Part shown: piece by piece, positions 61,561-64,000 of the stretch
How positions within the stretch are numbered: position 1 is the stretch's first letter
How the letters are laid out: each line of letters starts with the position of its first letter
Assembly (NCBI GenBank): GCA_014549065.1
Contig: JACDOX010000163.1
Coordinates: 393,028-457,027 of the forward strand
Direction: 5' to 3'
Origin: Cardinalis cardinalis
Taxonomy: Eukaryota; Chordata; Aves; Passeriformes; Cardinalidae
Length of the DNA: 64,000 bases
Program-made: the position numbers and the translations under genes
The notes under the pieces: generated by a model
What the model saw: the letters and a program-made list of their open reading frames with translations, nothing else
What the model was told of the DNA's origin: nothing
Database searches by the model: none

Positions 61561-64000
61561 GTTTCTGTTCTGGGAGATCAGAGGTGGGCATTGCACTGTG
61601 TGTAGGAAGGAGCTGATACCAGAGGAACCCTGGAGGGCAGAAGATGTGTGGCCCTGGCTTTTTTAGAGAGGAGGCTGTGTGGAGCTGGGAGGGGTNTTTG
61701 TCTGGCTGGGAGCCTGGCCCAGCAGGCCCTGTGTGGAGCAGGGAGAGGCCATGGAATTATAACCTTGAGCTGCTGAGAGAAGCATGGCCAGGGCTTGGAA
61801 AGATAAGCACAGTCACTCAATTGTCTGAACATTTCACCTAAAGAATTCAATGCCAGCTCCCAAGGGGTACAGCACAGGGTGCCAGGAGCTTTAGGTCAGA
61901 ATTTTNATTTTGCCATGGCTGCCAGCATCCCCACACCCCTGAGTACATCTCCTTCCCTTGCTACCCAAAGGTTCCAACTCACTGTAATCTGCCTGGCTAA
62001 TAAAAGAAATGTTCTTCCAAACGGGCTGTGCCAGTTCCCCACAGACTGTGACAGGCTGTGCAGCTCCCCAGGGAGTGAAGGCTGATTTGGAAAGGCTTGG
62101 GGANCTCCTGGATTCCCCGTGCAGGGCACAGCAGACGAAATCAGGTGTTAGAGGGGGAAAAGTGAGGTCTCCAGCACTCCCCAGCCTGTGTGAGGAGGGC
62201 TTGGCATGCGCTGTTTGCATGATCAGGTACTTCATGTGAAAAGAACACTTTTCTTTAATTCAAACACTAAGTAATTTGAGAGACCATCTAGCATTTCGAG
62301 TTGATACAGATCGGGTTTTATGTTGGCATTAAACAAGATTAGGCGTAGTTTTGTGTTTAATGCATATTTTAAATGTACTGTGATAATGGAGTGCTATACT
62401 TTTCAGTCTAACCTGAAGAGAATTGGAGAGTTTATACTGAAATGAGAGGAACGCTTAGTTTTGGTAATTTTTTCTTAAAGCATCAGCAAAATAAGGAGGC
62501 TGATGTCTAATGAAGCTCTTTGTGTGNCTCTGAATTCACGACAGCTAAAACAATTCCGTTAGCTCACAGATTAGATTAGAACTGTAAAAATGAAATAAAA
62601 TGTCATCTGGGTAAATGATCTACTACCACAGGTATTGAAAAACAATCCTGAGCAGGAATGGCCTAGGCACCAAGTAATGAAATTACGATGACAGNTGATA
62701 GTTTAATAAGGTGATTGTTATGAGGTGGGCCTGCCATCCTGAGAGCTTCTCAGCAGCACTNGCTGCCACGTTTGGAGGGTGGCAGCACAGAGGATTTGCA
62801 GTGAAATTTCTGTGTCATCACTGTCAGTTTTGCTTCCCATAATACTGTTCCTGTGGACGTGTTAAGCAGCTTCTTCACATTATATACCCTTATATATATA
62901 TATATATATATATATGTTTAAATTTATTTAGATGTATGTTTATATATAATATATATTTTTATATATATTAATATATATTATATATGTTATATATATGTGT
63001 ATATATTATGTATGTATGTATGTATGTGTGTATACATACCCTTAGTGGGTTCAAATGTTTTTTTCAAGGGCTATAAAACAACCCGGTTTATCTCTCCTTT
63101 CTAATAGATTAAGAGGCCAGTGCATAACAATTANGAGCCAGTCCTGTAACTACTGAGCACGTTGAGATCTGATTCTCAGCATCTGTGGAGACCGGCAGAG
63201 TAACACAAGCTGAGCAGAAGAACTCCCATTAAATCAGAGAAGCCAGGTGTTTGCTCTGCCCTCAGCAGCACTGAGTTCTCACTCTGCAAGCCAGCAAACC
63301 TCTCCTCTGAGCTAGGTGAGCTTGCATGCAAGAGGAGGAAAAAGCAGTCGNTGTCCTTCAGGCTGGCAGAAGTGTTTCTTTCCTGACAGAGGTGTTTGGC
63401 TTCAGAGCCCCAGCCCATTTGCTGGAGGCCCTGCAGAGCCACCAGCCAGCAGAGCACATTAAATACTTGATAACCCAGTCTATCAATACTTGATTACCCA
63501 GTATATCAAACCTGAGAAGCCAGGCCTGTGGTCAGATTAGAGGCAGAATGTGCCCTGCTGGCACTCTGCTGTTGACACTCATTCAGGTCTTCCCTGCTTT
63601 TGCAAAGATGGGTCACAGGGCACAGGAGAGAGGGTGAAAGGGAGAAACTTGTCCTTACAATGCAACACTGAGCCCATAATAAGTGTTTTCTTGGGGGAAA
63701 GCCAAGCTTTGAAAAACCCAAACAAACACTGAAGGCCCAAACTGGGTTTGTTTTGGAGTCCCACGTGTTTGCTGTCCTTGTGTCTCTGCAGCAGGCACGT
63801 TGTGGCGGCAGCTGCCTCACCTGGGCAGCAGTGGGGAGCTCCAGGGGGCACTGCTGNCACCAGACGTGGCACAGGAGCTGTGCTTGCAGCGCCTCAGCAC
63901 ATAAATCACTCTCTAAAGAGCAGTTCAGCTCTAAAAGACCTTCATTTCCCACTGAGACAGGACGGGTTGCAGCAGAGACAGCTCCACTGCCATAAATCAA
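61561..64000. other. Unique intronic sequence to the window end
   Basis: GC-rich to about 62200, then AT-rich. Holds a candidate conserved block (62220-62730) and the (TA)n tract. The minus-strand open frame at 63506-64000 runs off the window but has no recognisable domain. Confidence 0.5.
62889..63039. repeat. Complex (TA)n / (TATG)n microsatellite
   Basis: A run of TA units passes into TATATTTA variants and then (TATG)n and TGTG units, strongly self-complementary in the first part. Confidence 0.95.

Noticed and set aside
63506..64000. 164-codon minus-strand open frame running off the window
   Set aside because: It overlaps open frames on the other strand and has no recognisable domain or acceptor. 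It is most likely chance in GC-richer DNA.

Overview
The window is vertebrate nuclear DNA, most likely from a songbird. The 3' ends of CR1 LINEs (reverse-complemented ATTCTGTG repeats at 10265 and 42488) point to a bird or other sauropsid. The many solo LTRs look like endogenous-retrovirus LTR families I associate with passerines; that species-level call rests on memory, not on a search. There are no operons, CRISPR arrays or recognisable RNA genes. Isolated single Ns are scattered throughout, and two long N gaps (21031-21476 and 43306-43790) lie in tandem repeats.

Only one protein-coding exon is convincing: 13560-13710 (+), with a good acceptor and a GT donor. It encodes the acidic Cys/Ser-Gly segment of a glypican, most like GPC5. 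GPC5 is a giant gene in vertebrates, so the simplest reading is that the rest of the window is intron: about 13.5 kb upstream and about 50 kb downstream of this exon. No terminal glypican exon was found.

Region by region: 0-13.5 kb holds an LTR at each end of a mostly unique intron, an 86-bp direct repeat pair and one CR1 fragment. The exon lies about 270 bp after a sense-oriented LTR. 14-28 kb is mostly unique, with a (TAATA)n gap region and an LTR near 26 kb. 28.2-28.7 kb is a composite minisatellite. 31-35 kb has local duplications. 39.8-41 kb is an LTR interrupted by a second LTR-like element. 42.5-43.8 kb is a CR1 followed by a 19-bp minisatellite. 44.6-46.5 kb has an LTR fragment and a complete solo LTR. 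53.1-56.4 kb is a cluster of five LTRs enclosing a CpG-dense, G-rich tract. 57.7-61.6 kb has two further solo LTRs, and the end of the window is AT-rich with a candidate conserved noncoding block and a (TA)n tract.

The most interesting pattern links the exon and the LTRs. About 13 of 17 LTRs lie antisense to the inferred gene, and by hand count every scorable antisense copy keeps AATAAA or ATTAAA. Three of the four sense copies have lost it. That is what selection against premature polyadenylation in an intron would leave. I found no clearly new biological system; the leads are that pattern, an LTR family with unusually long terminal inverted repeats, and the CpG-dense tract.
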